From UBA3064 sp023258775 (GTDB lineage Bacteria; Pseudomonadota; Gammaproteobacteria; Burkholderiales; Burkholderiaceae_E): 64,000 bases of DNA. The position numbers and the translations under genes were made by a program. The notes beneath the pieces are model-generated. The model was given only the letters and a program-made list of their open reading frames with translations, was not told where the DNA came from and ran no database searches. Where the stretch lies: assembly GCA_044355655.1 (NCBI GenBank), contig JBIKXS010000014.1:1-64000 (forward strand), given 5' to 3'. Position 1 is the stretch's first letter, and every line of letters begins with the position of its first letter. Positions 44,780-54,110 of the stretch are shown in pieces.

Positions 44780-46177
44780 ATGCTTAAGGTGCTTTTTCTT
44801 TTGCTGATGACGGGTGGGGTGCCCGTTGCTATTGCCATGGCAGGCGCCTCATTGATCTATATTTTGATTAGCGGCAACGTTCCAGCTTTTGTGGTGGTTC
44901 ACCGCATGGTCAGTGGTGTTGACAGCTTTCCTCTGCTCGCCGTGCCGTTTTTTATTCTTGCCGGTAATTTGATGAATAACGCCGGCATTACTAACCGTAT
45001 TTACGCCTTCGCGCTCGCGTTGGTAGGTTGGTTTAAAGGAGGACTGGGCCATGTTAATGTCGTTGGCTCGGTGGTCTTTGCAGGGATGAGCGGCACGGCA
45101 ATTGCAGATGCTGCTGGTCTTGGGACCATTGAAATCAAGGCGATGAAAGATCACGGCTACTCGGGCGAGTTTGCGGTTGGTGTTACTGCAGCAAGCGCAA
45201 CACTCGGCCCGATTATTCCACCAAGCCTGCCCTTTGTTATTTACGGCATGATGGCCAACGTCTCGGTAGGAGCCCTTTTCCTGGCGGGTATCTTGCCTGG
45301 GATCATCATGGCATTGCTCATGATGCTGACTGTCGCCTACTTCGCGCACCGAAATGGCTGGGGCAGTGATATTCGTTTCGATAAGGGCCGCTTTGCCAAA
45401 GCAATTCTTGAAAGTCTTGTTGTTGCTGCATGGCCAAGCTGTATTTGGTTTTTTATCACCAAGCTCGGCACGCAACCGCAACTCACCGTCGCAATTGCAT
45501 TAGTCGTGCTTTTTGCGATTGACCGGATCTTTCGTTTTCAAGCGGTGCTACCCATCATGACGCCGGTCTTATTGATCGGCGGGATGACTACCGGCCTTTT
45601 CACCCCCACTGAGGGGGCAATTGCTGCATGTGTCTGGGCATTGGTACTGGGATTCCTCTGGTATCGCAGCCTGACCCTTCGGGCACTGCTCAAGATTTGT
45701 GTTGATACCGTGGAGACCACATCGACAGTGCTCTTCATTGTCGCAGCAGCCAGTATTTTTGGCTGGATGCTCACAGCGACCGGGGTGACCGCTGCTATTT
45801 CTGGATGGGTGCTGGGCTTTACCCGCGAGCCTTGGGTATTTTTGCTGATGGCCAATCTACTCATGCTTTTCGTAGGGTGCTTTCTTGAACCGACCGCTGC
45901 GATCACGATTTTAGTACCTATTCTTGTACCGATTTGTCAACAACTTGGCATCGATCTTGTACATTTTGGCCTTATCATGGTGCTCAATCTCATGATCGGT
46001 TTACTTCATCCGCCCATGGGCATGGTGCTTTTTGTGCTTGCCAGAGTCGCTCAACTATCGGTCGAACGCACCACCATGGCGATTCTTCCGTGGCTTATAC
46101 CGCTACTGTTTTCCCTCGCGGTCTTAACCTATGTGCCTCATCTTGTCTTGTGGCTTCCACGTCTGGTTTATTCCTAG
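44780..46177 (+). CDS. TRAP transporter large permease (DctM type)
   Basis: 465 residues, about 12 helices, with FFILAGNLMNNAGITNRIY, GPIIPPSLPFVIYGMMANVS and LHPPMGMVLFVLARVAQLS. It completes the dctPQM set. A Bug gene and a hydroxyacid oxidase gene follow on the same strand, so the imported acid may be a 2-hydroxyacid. Confidence 0.9.
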   Translation: MLKVLFLLLMTGGVPVAIAMAGASLIYILISGNVPAFVVVHRMVSGVDSFPLLAVPFFILAGNLMNNAGITNRIYAFALALVGWFKGGLGHVNVVGSVVFAGMSGTAIADAAGLGTIEIKAMKDHGYSGEFAVGVTAASATLGPIIPPSLPFVIYGMMANVSVGALFLAGILPGIIMALLMMLTVAYFAHRNGWGSDIRFDKGRFAKAILESLVVAAWPSCIWFFITKLGTQPQLTVAIALVVLFAIDRIFRFQAVLPIMTPVLLIGGMTTGLFTPTEGAIAACVWALVLGFLWYRSLTLRALLKICVDTVETTSTVLFIVAAASIFGWMLTATGVTAAISGWVLGFTREPWVFLLMANLLMLFVGCFLEPTAAITILVPILVPICQQLGIDLVHFGLIMVLNLMIGLLHPPMGMVLFVLARVAQLSVERTTMAILPWLIPLLFSLAVLTYVPHLVLWLPRLVYS

Positions 46178-46308
46178 GATCACAAATCGGAGGCTTTCAG
46201 GCATGACCTGTGCCGATGGATGAGCCCCACATAACACTGACATCGGCCGTAACGCATCGAGTAAATATTTTTTTCTAACATCATTAAAAAATTCCTTGGG
46301 AGACATTG

Positions 46309-47304
46309 ATGAAGAATCGATTTATTGATCCCGGTTTAGATTCGTCGCGACGTAATGCTTTAAAAATTGTTGGCGGCTCAGTTGTGGCAGCACATTACTC
46401 ATTGCATGCCCAAACTCGTTGGCGCCCTGAAAAGCCAATTGTGATTTATAACCCCTTTGCAGCAGGCGGAGTGACTGACCTCCAGCTTCGTTTTATGGGA
46501 GAGCGAGTAGGCAAATTGCTTGGCCAAAGCGTGCTCGTTGAGGTAAAGGCAGGCGCGGCAGGCACCCTTGCTCCAGCGCAATTACTCCAGGCAAAGCCTG
46601 ATGGTCATCACCTGGCCTGCATGAGCATTAATAGCTTGCGCTATCCCCATTACCAGCAGGTTCCCTGGCATCCTTTGCGTGACTTCACCTATATTTGCGG
46701 CCTTTCCTCTTACACCATGGGTATTGTCGTTCGATCGGATTCGCCATGGAAGACGATCGAAGATTTAATCGCTGCAGGCAAGAAGGAGCCAGAAAAGTAC
46801 ACCTACGGCACAAGTGGTGTTGGCGGAAGCGGTAACTTGTTCATGATCGAAATTGACCAGGTCACTGGCGCAAAATTTACCCACGTACCCTACAAAGGTG
46901 GCGCGGAGTGGACACAAGCCCTCTTGGGGGGCCATATCGATTTTCTAGCTGACGCTGCCCAGTGGGCACCTTTGGTCGACGCTGGGCAATTCAGAATTTT
47001 GGCGATGGCTACCGAGCAAAGAATTCCAAAGTATTCGCAAGTGCCAACCTTGAGGGAGCGCGGCATTAATGCAATTGCTCACAGTCCTTATGGGCTGGTC
47101 GGCCCAAAAGATCTTCCGGTCCCGATCGTACAAAGTCTTTATGATGCATTTAGCCAGGTCCTTGAGGACCCAGGCTTACAAGGCCTTCTTGATCGCTTCA
47201 TCCAGGTACCATGGCGACGGAATCCGTCGGAATATCGAAGCTATGCCGAACAATACTTTAACAATATAAAACCTCTATTGATCAAATCGGGCCTGGCCAA
47301 ATAA
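46309..47304 (+). CDS. Bug family (TctC-like) solute-binding protein
   Basis: 331 residues with a twin-arginine-like region (SSRRNALKIVGGS) and a divergent Bug core, RPEKPIVIYNPFAAGGVTDL. The ATG at 46309 has GGGAGA upstream. It is 131 bp after dctM and 16 bp before the hydroxyacid oxidase gene, so it is probably cotranscribed with the oxidase and may bind its substrate. Confidence 0.85.
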   Translation: MKNRFIDPGLDSSRRNALKIVGGSVVAAHYSLHAQTRWRPEKPIVIYNPFAAGGVTDLQLRFMGERVGKLLGQSVLVEVKAGAAGTLAPAQLLQAKPDGHHLACMSINSLRYPHYQQVPWHPLRDFTYICGLSSYTMGIVVRSDSPWKTIEDLIAAGKKEPEKYTYGTSGVGGSGNLFMIEIDQVTGAKFTHVPYKGGAEWTQALLGGHIDFLADAAQWAPLVDAGQFRILAMATEQRIPKYSQVPTLRERGINAIAHSPYGLVGPKDLPVPIVQSLYDAFSQVLEDPGLQGLLDRFIQVPWRRNPSEYRSYAEQYFNNIKPLLIKSGLAK

Positions 47305-47320
47305 GCATACATAAGCCCAC

Positions 47321-48433
47321 ATGTTTGCGCCGCAACTCCTAAGTTACGATGAGGCGCGCACCATTGCAAAGCGCCGCCTCCCGCGAATGGTTTTTGAGTA
47401 TATCGATGGTACCGCGGGGACTGGTTATGGCGAGTCGCTAAACCTGGCTGCCATCGCAAGGATTCGACTTCAACAGCGTGTGCTGGTGGATGTCGCACAG
47501 CGCGATCTATCGGTCGCGGTTTTTGAGCAAAAGTGCCTGGTACCCTTTGGCGTGAGCCCGATGGCCATGTGTAACCTTGCTGCACCAAACACGGATCGCT
47601 GGCTTGCAAAGCTCTCCGCTAAATACCAAGTACCCGTTGGCGTATCGACCATCGCTTCATCGACGCTTGAGCAATATATTGAATGGTCTGAGGGATTTGC
47701 CTGGTTCCAGCTTTATTTCAGCGGTGATGGTACGCAAACGTTTAAGCTTCTGGATCGCGCAAAGCAAGCCGGCTACCAAAGCTTAGTACTCACGCTCGAT
47801 GTCCCTGAAGTCGCCCGACGACCCCGCGATCAACGTCATGGTTTCACCATACCGTTTCGCATGGGCCCCAAGCAAGTGCTCGACTTTGCTTTGCACCCTC
47901 GTTGGTCCCTGAGTCAAGTTGTTGCTGGGATACCCAAGATGGCGAACTTTCTCGCAAGAGATTTTCATTTCGATCGCGGCGCGAGTCGTGCAAAAGCGGA
48001 CTGGACAACGCTTCGAAGAATCCGCGAACGGTGGCAGGGCAAGTTAATCGTCAAAGGCATAACCTCAGTTGAGGACGCCCTGCGCCTCGCCAGCGAAGGT
48101 GTCGACGCCATCCAAGTCTCCGGACACGGTGGGCGTCAGCTCGATGCTTTACCACCCCCAATACAACAGCTGCGAGCAATAAGAGATGCGATCGGCTCGG
48201 ACTATCCTCTTTTTTATGACAGTGGTATACGAAGCGGCGAAGATGTCGTTAAAGCCTATGCCATGGGGGCCAACTTTGTTTTTTTAGGTCGATCGATTCA
48301 ATACGCGGCGGCTGCTGGCGCAGAATCAGGACTTACGCAGTGGTGGAAAACACTCAGCGACGATGTAAGTATCACCCTAGCATTGCTCGGAAAAACAAAA
48401 CTCACCGAAATGAGCAACTGCAGACTGCTCTAA
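47321..48433 (+). CDS. FMN-dependent alpha-hydroxyacid oxidase/dehydrogenase
   Basis: 370 residues of the lactate/glycolate/mandelate oxidase family: TIM barrel with FMN, active-site His and Arg in VSGHGGRQLD near residue 265, and GGxR-like phosphate loop IRSGEDVVKAYAMGANFVFLGR. The family oxidises 2-hydroxy acids to 2-oxo acids, passing electrons to oxygen or the respiratory chain. Which hydroxy acid is used here is not decided. Linked to a Bug binding protein and a TRAP system, it probably handles an imported hydroxyacid. Confidence 0.87.
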   Translation: MFAPQLLSYDEARTIAKRRLPRMVFEYIDGTAGTGYGESLNLAAIARIRLQQRVLVDVAQRDLSVAVFEQKCLVPFGVSPMAMCNLAAPNTDRWLAKLSAKYQVPVGVSTIASSTLEQYIEWSEGFAWFQLYFSGDGTQTFKLLDRAKQAGYQSLVLTLDVPEVARRPRDQRHGFTIPFRMGPKQVLDFALHPRWSLSQVVAGIPKMANFLARDFHFDRGASRAKADWTTLRRIRERWQGKLIVKGITSVEDALRLASEGVDAIQVSGHGGRQLDALPPPIQQLRAIRDAIGSDYPLFYDSGIRSGEDVVKAYAMGANFVFLGRSIQYAAAAGAESGLTQWWKTLSDDVSITLALLGKTKLTEMSNCRLL

Positions 48434-48453
48434 GTAATTTATCGACTCGTCGC

Positions 48454-49425
48454 TTACTTGTTGCCCAATCCCATTTGCTTGCCGACTTCGGCGTAGGTTC
48501 TAATACGGTCTCGCATGAATCCATCCATTTGATCAGGGCCGATGTTCACGAGTTCGAAACCACTCTTTGCAGCGAGCTCCTTCATTTCAGACTCTGCATT
48601 AAGACTTGCCCAAAGCTCAGCAAGCCGACGCCGAGCTTCAATCGGTGTTGACTTCGGCACACCAATGCCCCGAAACGCGCCATCGACCCAGTCAACGCCC
48701 AATTCCTTAAAGGTTGGTACCTCGGGCAACAGCGGATGCCTTTTCTCCATTGCAACCGCAAGCGCCCTGACCTTTCCTCGATTGTTCACGGCAAAAGCAG
48801 TGTAGGACATCACACCATCAATATGGGCACCGATCACTGATGTGGCCAAATCACCCGTGCCTTTAAATGGCACGTAGGTTGTCTTGACTGAAAAGTCACG
48901 ATTAAGACGCTCATGCGCTGCATGGTTCGCCGAATTCAGGCCTGAACCACCAAGGCTTAATTTACCTGGATTTGTACGTGCAGTTTTCACAAAATCTGCA
49001 AAAGATTTGATTGGACTTTGCTCGGGCACGATCAACGCATCGGGGGTGTAGTGAAACCAGAAGACAGGTGTGATGTCTTCGGTCTTGTATTGAACTGAGC
49101 CTTCCATCGGTTGCAGCACCGTGTGTGGCAGATTAATACCGACCACGGTAAGTCCATCACCTGCGAGGCTATTCATCGTGCTCCACATGAGCGCGCCGCC
49201 GGCACCTGGCTTGTACTGCACGATGGTATCGATCGACGGACAGCGCTTTTTTAGAACTGTCTGTTGATGTCGTGCGGAAAGGTCGGACTCCCCTCCTGGG
49301 GGAAACGCTTGCCAGTATTTCAAACTTGCGCTTGGGCAAGTCTGGGCAAAGCTCGCCCCGCAGAAAATACCTGCGCAAATGCAAAGCCATAAAGAAAGAA
49401 AAAGGCTCGATGAATGCTTTCTCAT
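48454..49425 (-). CDS. Bug family (TctC-like) solute-binding protein
   Basis: 323 residues with a Sec-type signal peptide (about 1-27, ending SFAQ). The binding-protein fold is recognisable (LKYWQAFPPGGESDLSARHQ and IVPEQSPIKSFADFVKTAR) but the N-terminal core differs from most Bug proteins. It converges with the oxidase gene 20 bp away and has no other partner in the same transcript. Confidence 0.82.
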   Translation of the reverse strand: MRKHSSSLFLSLWLCICAGIFCGASFAQTCPSASLKYWQAFPPGGESDLSARHQQTVLKKRCPSIDTIVQYKPGAGGALMWSTMNSLAGDGLTVVGINLPHTVLQPMEGSVQYKTEDITPVFWFHYTPDALIVPEQSPIKSFADFVKTARTNPGKLSLGGSGLNSANHAAHERLNRDFSVKTTYVPFKGTGDLATSVIGAHIDGVMSYTAFAVNNRGKVRALAVAMEKRHPLLPEVPTFKELGVDWVDGAFRGIGVPKSTPIEARRRLAELWASLNAESEMKELAAKSGFELVNIGPDQMDGFMRDRIRTYAEVGKQMGLGNK

Positions 49426-49596
49426 TGTCTTGCTTCCCCCTTAGCAACGAAACTTATCGCTGAATAACTGCTCTTGCAATCTTGCGACGCAACATCACCT
49501 GCTAAAGCCGCGAACTCGGCGCTTGCGGTGCAAATCATGCAAGGCAGCAGAGCACGCAGACCAGACCGATGAGCCAATTTCTAGTATTAAGCATCG

Positions 49597-50739
49597 CTAA
49601 ACATAATCGCGCCTGATGCCCCATTTTGCTGCCAGCTTGCTTAGCAAATCTCTGTGGCGAAACCCGCGCCCACTCATCTTCGATTCAATATTATAATTAT
49701 ATCGTTTAATCGCAGCGCTGACAATATCGGTCGCATAAATACCAGGCTTTCCCCATTCTGGTTCTGTAATGCGAATCTCAACATTTTCAAAAACAATAAT
49801 GCTCCAGTCGGTCACTCGGCAGGGTATATCGCAGGCATTGAGGACTTGCGACACCGTCTCGGGCGAGTAAACAGCATGCCCGCCAAGATGGTACATCTCA
49901 TCCAAAAATCGCTCGCGAGCATCAAGATTTGGAAGAAACTGACGAAAGCGCCCGATGAGCTGAATATCAAAGTCACCGATGGTGTAAGCGCTCCCGCCTG
50001 GCGATCGATGGATGACTGCCGTTAAGACCTCAAGGGTCTTGTCAAAACGCCAAAGATCGTCGTCCGTCTTTACGTAGTCGGGGGTTGAATGCCTGTAGGG
50101 ATTGTGAGCAGCTTCGGTAAAGCGCCATGGTTCAAATCTTGAAGCGATGCCAAGTTCAAACAAAACCTGAGACAGTTCCCAAGACTGCCAAAGCCAGTCC
50201 CAACCCGGTAGTTGCGAATCTTCCACGGCAGCAGGTCCACGAGTCTCATCGAAGATTCCTCGCTTTCTAAGTGCGTGATAAACCTTTGCATCAATCGCCG
50301 CATCGGGCGCAAAACGAACATCTTCGGTGCCATAGGTCTTGCAAAACCAGTCAACTGCAAGCACTGCATTGCTTAGATTCCTGTCAAGCTCCTCTAGCTG
50401 CTTGATACTGTGTGCGCTCCGGTACAGATATGGAATCTGGGGATTGGATTGTTCTGCTGAAAATCTGAACCAATGGATATCGTCAACACCAGCCTCGCTC
50501 ACTCGCCTGTTAAGTTCCTGCAAGAGTTCAGATTTTGTTCTATAACCAACACATATCTTAATGCCATAACGTTGATATTGTAGATAGTACTGGCCGGAAT
50601 CTTCGCCGCTGAAAAGAATATCTGGAAATTGCCCACGAAACCCATCAAGCGCTGCTGAGCGAATCGCTGTCAGCCCAGGATCTTTGAGATCGATCCAATC
50701 AATCAATTGCGATAACAATCCCTTAATCATGGGTAGCAT
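49597..50739 (-). CDS. Protein of unknown function
   Basis: 380 residues, no signal peptide, no membrane helix and no motif that I recognise. The composition (many Trp, Tyr and acidic residues) suits a soluble enzyme or binding protein. It is 22 bp downstream of the TPR gene, so it belongs to a three-gene operon with DUF2076 and TPR proteins. The ribosome site is weak; an ATG three codons later is an alternative. Confidence 0.6.
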   Translation of the reverse strand: MLPMIKGLLSQLIDWIDLKDPGLTAIRSAALDGFRGQFPDILFSGEDSGQYYLQYQRYGIKICVGYRTKSELLQELNRRVSEAGVDDIHWFRFSAEQSNPQIPYLYRSAHSIKQLEELDRNLSNAVLAVDWFCKTYGTEDVRFAPDAAIDAKVYHALRKRGIFDETRGPAAVEDSQLPGWDWLWQSWELSQVLFELGIASRFEPWRFTEAAHNPYRHSTPDYVKTDDDLWRFDKTLEVLTAVIHRSPGGSAYTIGDFDIQLIGRFRQFLPNLDARERFLDEMYHLGGHAVYSPETVSQVLNACDIPCRVTDWSIIVFENVEIRITEPEWGKPGIYATDIVSAAIKRYNYNIESKMSGRGFRHRDLLSKLAAKWGIRRDYV

Positions 50740-50761
50740 AAAAGGATGTATTCAACGAGAT

Positions 50762-51253
50762 CTATCGCCGCTTGAACGCTTCAATTTCCTTTTTAAGGTC
50801 GCGCAACTCCTCGCAACCGAAAAAGCATGCTTTGTTGAGGCGCTTGAGCATTTCTTCGGCCCCCGCCAAATCATTTTTCATGAGCAAGAGTTCCCCATAA
50901 TATTCGAGCGCCCCACGATGATCGGCTTTGATCTTCAAGGCTTCTCGATAGTGGAACTCAGAACGCGCAATATCGGGAGGTTGCTGTTTACGATAAGCAA
51001 AACCCATCAAATTATGCCAATCAGCATCGTTTGTTTGCTGGTTTGCCATCAAATCATCGAGAGCCCTTTTGATCTCACCCTTGGTAATCAACTCGGGCAC
51101 CTGCTTTACCCAGGGCCGTGAGTCTTTGCTTGAGTCGGCACTGCTACTGTCTGCAGCGGCGATTGCTGCAGACGAGAAGACGCTGCATGCAAAAACGCAT
51201 GCCATCAGGCTAGCCTGCCCTAAAAAGGACCGCTTTCGATTAGATCCAGTCAT
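50762..51253 (-). CDS. TPR-repeat secreted protein
   Basis: 163 residues. A signal peptide (about 1-38) ends near AIAADS, followed by a serine-rich stretch and about two to three tetratricopeptide-like helical pairs (WHNLMGFAYRKQQPPDIA, FHYREALKIKADHRGALEYY). It probably acts as a periplasmic protein-interaction module. AAGGAGGTG precedes the ATG at 51253. Its start lies 11 bp inside the preceding DUF2076 gene, implying coupling. Confidence 0.75.
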   Translation of the reverse strand: MTGSNRKRSFLGQASLMACVFACSVFSSAAIAAADSSSADSSKDSRPWVKQVPELITKGEIKRALDDLMANQQTNDADWHNLMGFAYRKQQPPDIARSEFHYREALKIKADHRGALEYYGELLLMKNDLAGAEEMLKRLNKACFFGCEELRDLKKEIEAFKRR

Positions 51254-51818
51254 CGCCACCTCCTTCATCAAATGAACCATCGTCAAGCGAAAGCCCAGTT
51301 CCCCAGTCGCTTTGTGCCTGTTGCGTTGAGCCCGAATCAAGCCAGTTATTGCCTGCTGCAGCGCCTTCGCCGGCTACATCGGCTGGCTGAGAAAGCATGT
51401 GCTGCATGCCCTGCCAGAGCGCTTGCCCGATCATCACACCAGCTGCAGCACCAAGAAGACTACCCATCAATCCTTGAGACCACGAGCTTTGCGGCTGCGT
51501 CTGGCCAGCGAATTGAGCGGGCTGAGGCTTTTGAAGTGCTGGCTGCTGCCCCCGTTGATTGAGCGCTGGCTGCTGCCCCCACTGATTGGCGCCGGCTAGA
51601 CCATTTGCGTTGCCTTCAAGCTGGGTAATACGTCGCTGTGCGGCTTCAACTGCGATGCTTAGTGCCAGACAGCGCTGGGTGAGCAAATAGGCAGCATGCG
51701 GTTGCTTAGCAAAGGCTTGGTCGATAAGCGCTTGGGCCTGACTGTCAATCGTTGGTGGCGCGGTCTGAACAATGCCGTTGAGGAATCGAATCAGTTGCTG
51801 CGTTTCCTGCGTGTTCAT
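51240..51818 (-). CDS. DUF2076 family protein
   Basis: 192 residues with the family N-terminus (MNTQETQQLIRFLNGIVQ), a Gln-rich middle with two near-identical NQxGQQPAL copies, a hydrophobic segment near 115-135 and an acidic tail DDGSFDEGGGDDWI. The family is a widespread small protein of unknown role, often periplasmic or membrane-associated. It is the first gene of the operon with the TPR gene and the unknown protein. Confidence 0.75.
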   Translation of the reverse strand: MNTQETQQLIRFLNGIVQTAPPTIDSQAQALIDQAFAKQPHAAYLLTQRCLALSIAVEAAQRRITQLEGNANGLAGANQWGQQPALNQRGQQPALQKPQPAQFAGQTQPQSSWSQGLMGSLLGAAAGVMIGQALWQGMQHMLSQPADVAGEGAAAGNNWLDSGSTQQAQSDWGTGLSLDDGSFDEGGGDDWI

Positions 51819-51957
51819 GCTTTAACTCCAAAAGTGATCAACATAGTGCCAAACTAATAACCGTATGATGAACAAGGTCCAGTACCCCGGGGGCTACGTC
51901 AAAGCGGCTGACATTCATGATCATTTACACTCGTGCAATCTCAAGGAGCTGAGTCTG

Positions 51958-52785
51958 ATGCAAATTCAAACCCTTGGCCCTGCGATTGGGGCCTTAGTGA
52001 GCGACATCAACCTGGGCCTTGCGCTTAAGCCCGAGGATCAAGCGCAACTTCATCAGGCCTTGATCGAGCATCATGTCCTTTTTTTTGAAGGTCAAGACAT
52101 CACGGCGCATCAGCAGCGTGACTTAGCCGCAGCCTTCGGTGAGCTTCACATCCATCCCGTATACCCGCAGCATCCGGAAGTCGCAGAGATTATCCTGCTC
52201 GATACCTCGATGGACAACCCGCCCGATAATGATAATTGGCATACCGACGTAACCTTTATCGAAACACCGCCACTCGGTGCTATTTTGTCGGCGCAACATC
52301 TGCCAAGCTCAGGGGGCGATACCTTGTGGGCAAGCGGTATCGCAGCCTACGAAGCCTTATCTGCACCAATGCGTGCCATGCTTGATCCTTTAAGCGCAGA
52401 ACACGATTTCCTGCAGTCTTTCCCAGCCTGGCGTTTCGCTAGAACACCCGAGGAGCGTGTGCGTTGGGAAGCGGCCCGCGATAAACACCCGCCTGTTATC
52501 CATCCGGTCGTCCGAACGCATCCTGTCAGCCGTCGCCGCGGACTCTTTGTCAATGAAGGCTTCACCACCCGGATTATTGAACTTCAGAAAAAAGAAAGTG
52601 ATGCGGTGCTTGCCTTTTTACGCGAACACTGTGCCAAACCTGAGTTCACCGTGCGCTGGCGCTGGAAGCGACACGATTTAGCCTTTTGGGACAACAGATT
52701 GACCCAGCATTACGCAACCGCCGACTATCTGCCGCAACGTCGGATCATGCATCGAGCAACGATTTTGGGCGACAAACCCTTTTAA
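51958..52785 (+). CDS. TauD/TfdA family Fe(II)/2-oxoglutarate dioxygenase
   Basis: 275 residues, the usual length for TauD. The HxD pair lies in WHTDVTFIETPP near residue 100, distal His in LTQHYATADY near residue 255, with Arg nearby for 2-oxoglutarate. Relatives act on taurine, 2,4-D, alkyl sulfates and similar acids. The ATG at 51958 follows AAGGAG; the longer frame from 51865 is unlikely. It stands alone. It is the third 2-oxoglutarate oxygenase of the window, counting two PhyH proteins. Confidence 0.88.
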   Translation: MQIQTLGPAIGALVSDINLGLALKPEDQAQLHQALIEHHVLFFEGQDITAHQQRDLAAAFGELHIHPVYPQHPEVAEIILLDTSMDNPPDNDNWHTDVTFIETPPLGAILSAQHLPSSGGDTLWASGIAAYEALSAPMRAMLDPLSAEHDFLQSFPAWRFARTPEERVRWEAARDKHPPVIHPVVRTHPVSRRRGLFVNEGFTTRIIELQKKESDAVLAFLREHCAKPEFTVRWRWKRHDLAFWDNRLTQHYATADYLPQRRIMHRATILGDKPF

Positions 52786-52925
52786 TTCACCTCAGCAGGT
52801 TCGTGACAGCTGCAAAAACCAAGCAATTGGCTACTTTAGTTTTAGGCGTTTTAGGAAATTAGGGCTTTTACTTAGACGTTAAACAGGCTTAACAAAAGCA
52901 AGCTCGCACCTTGGAGGGAGCAAGC

Positions 52926-54023
52926 GTGGCAGAAGAGACCGAACAAAAGGTTGAGCGTCCAAAATCGCTCGCCGAGCAGATTAAAGAAGGGGCTAAATCG
53001 GCTGGCAAAGCCCCGATGAGCTACGATGACCTCGACGGCGCCTCGAAAGCTGCGGTGGTATTGCTATCGGTGGGCGCTGAGGTCGCTGCCGATGTGTTGC
53101 GTCAGGTCACGCCTATTGAGGTTCAGCGCATTTCAAGCAAGATGGCCATCGTGCGCGCCTTAAATCGAGACATGCTCTTGCAAGTGCTGCGTGATTTCAA
53201 AGAGGCCACAATCAGCAACGCGCAAGTTGCCTTTGACACCGACTCGTTCATGCAGAACATGCTTCAAAAGGCGCTTGGTTCTGAGGGAGCATCAGACTTA
53301 TTGGGCAAGCTCGAAGCAGCCATCGATATGTCGGGGCTTGACGCACTCAAGCGCCTTGACCCCGATGTTGCCTACGAAATACTGAAAAATGAACACCCTC
53401 AGGTTTTGGCGACCATTATTACTTTTTACGAACCGCCTCAAGCCTCTGCCCTGCTCAAGCTATTTCCTGCCGAAATTCGTAATGAAGTTGTCTTGCGGGT
53501 GGCCTTGCTCGAAAAGGTTCAACCGGCTGCACTCAAGGAACTCAACGAAACCATGATGAATGTGGGCGCACAGGACTCCAAACGCTCAAGTGTTGGCGGT
53601 GTTATTCCTACAGCAGAAATTCTCAACCTGCTCTCAGGTGGCATGGATCAGGAAGCGCTTGGTGTCATTCGTGAATACGATGTACCGCTTGCAGACGCAA
53701 TCCTTGAGAAAATGTTCACCTTTGAAGATCTCATCGAGCTTGAAGATAAATCAATCCAGACCCTGATGCTTGAGACCACCCAAGACGTTCTGGTGGTTGC
53801 CCTGAAAGGCGCGTCGCCAAAACTTCGAGAAAAAATCTTTAAAAATATGGCGAAACGCGCTGCAGATACCGTGCGCGAGGACCTCGCGGCACGAGGCCCA
53901 ACCAAGGTTGCCGATGTTGAAGACGCTCAAAAGCAAATCCTCAATGTCGGGCGTATGCTCCACGGCGAGGGCAGGATCATTATGGAGCGCAAGAAAGAGG
54001 GTGGCGACGCTGGTTTCCTGTAG
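52926..54023 (+). CDS. fliG: Flagellar motor switch protein FliG
   Basis: 365 residues, normal length. The EHPQ motif (NEHPQVLATI), the middle-domain pattern and the C-terminal torque helix with conserved charges (FTFEDLIELEDKSIQTLM) are intact, so it should be able to interact with MotA and FliM. The GTG at 52926 follows GGAGGGA; an in-frame TTG at 52911 is the alternative. Unusually it is isolated: no fliF, fliH, fliM or other flagellar gene is in the window. Confidence 0.92.
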   Translation: MAEETEQKVERPKSLAEQIKEGAKSAGKAPMSYDDLDGASKAAVVLLSVGAEVAADVLRQVTPIEVQRISSKMAIVRALNRDMLLQVLRDFKEATISNAQVAFDTDSFMQNMLQKALGSEGASDLLGKLEAAIDMSGLDALKRLDPDVAYEILKNEHPQVLATIITFYEPPQASALLKLFPAEIRNEVVLRVALLEKVQPAALKELNETMMNVGAQDSKRSSVGGVIPTAEILNLLSGGMDQEALGVIREYDVPLADAILEKMFTFEDLIELEDKSIQTLMLETTQDVLVVALKGASPKLREKIFKNMAKRAADTVREDLAARGPTKVADVEDAQKQILNVGRMLHGEGRIIMERKKEGGDAGFL

Positions 54024-54110
54024 CGCGAACTAATTTCGTTCTAAGCGCGGAGGTGCTGGCGTCTTTGCTAGCATGCGGGTTGTCTGTTCTTTACTTAAGG
54101 CATTACCGTC

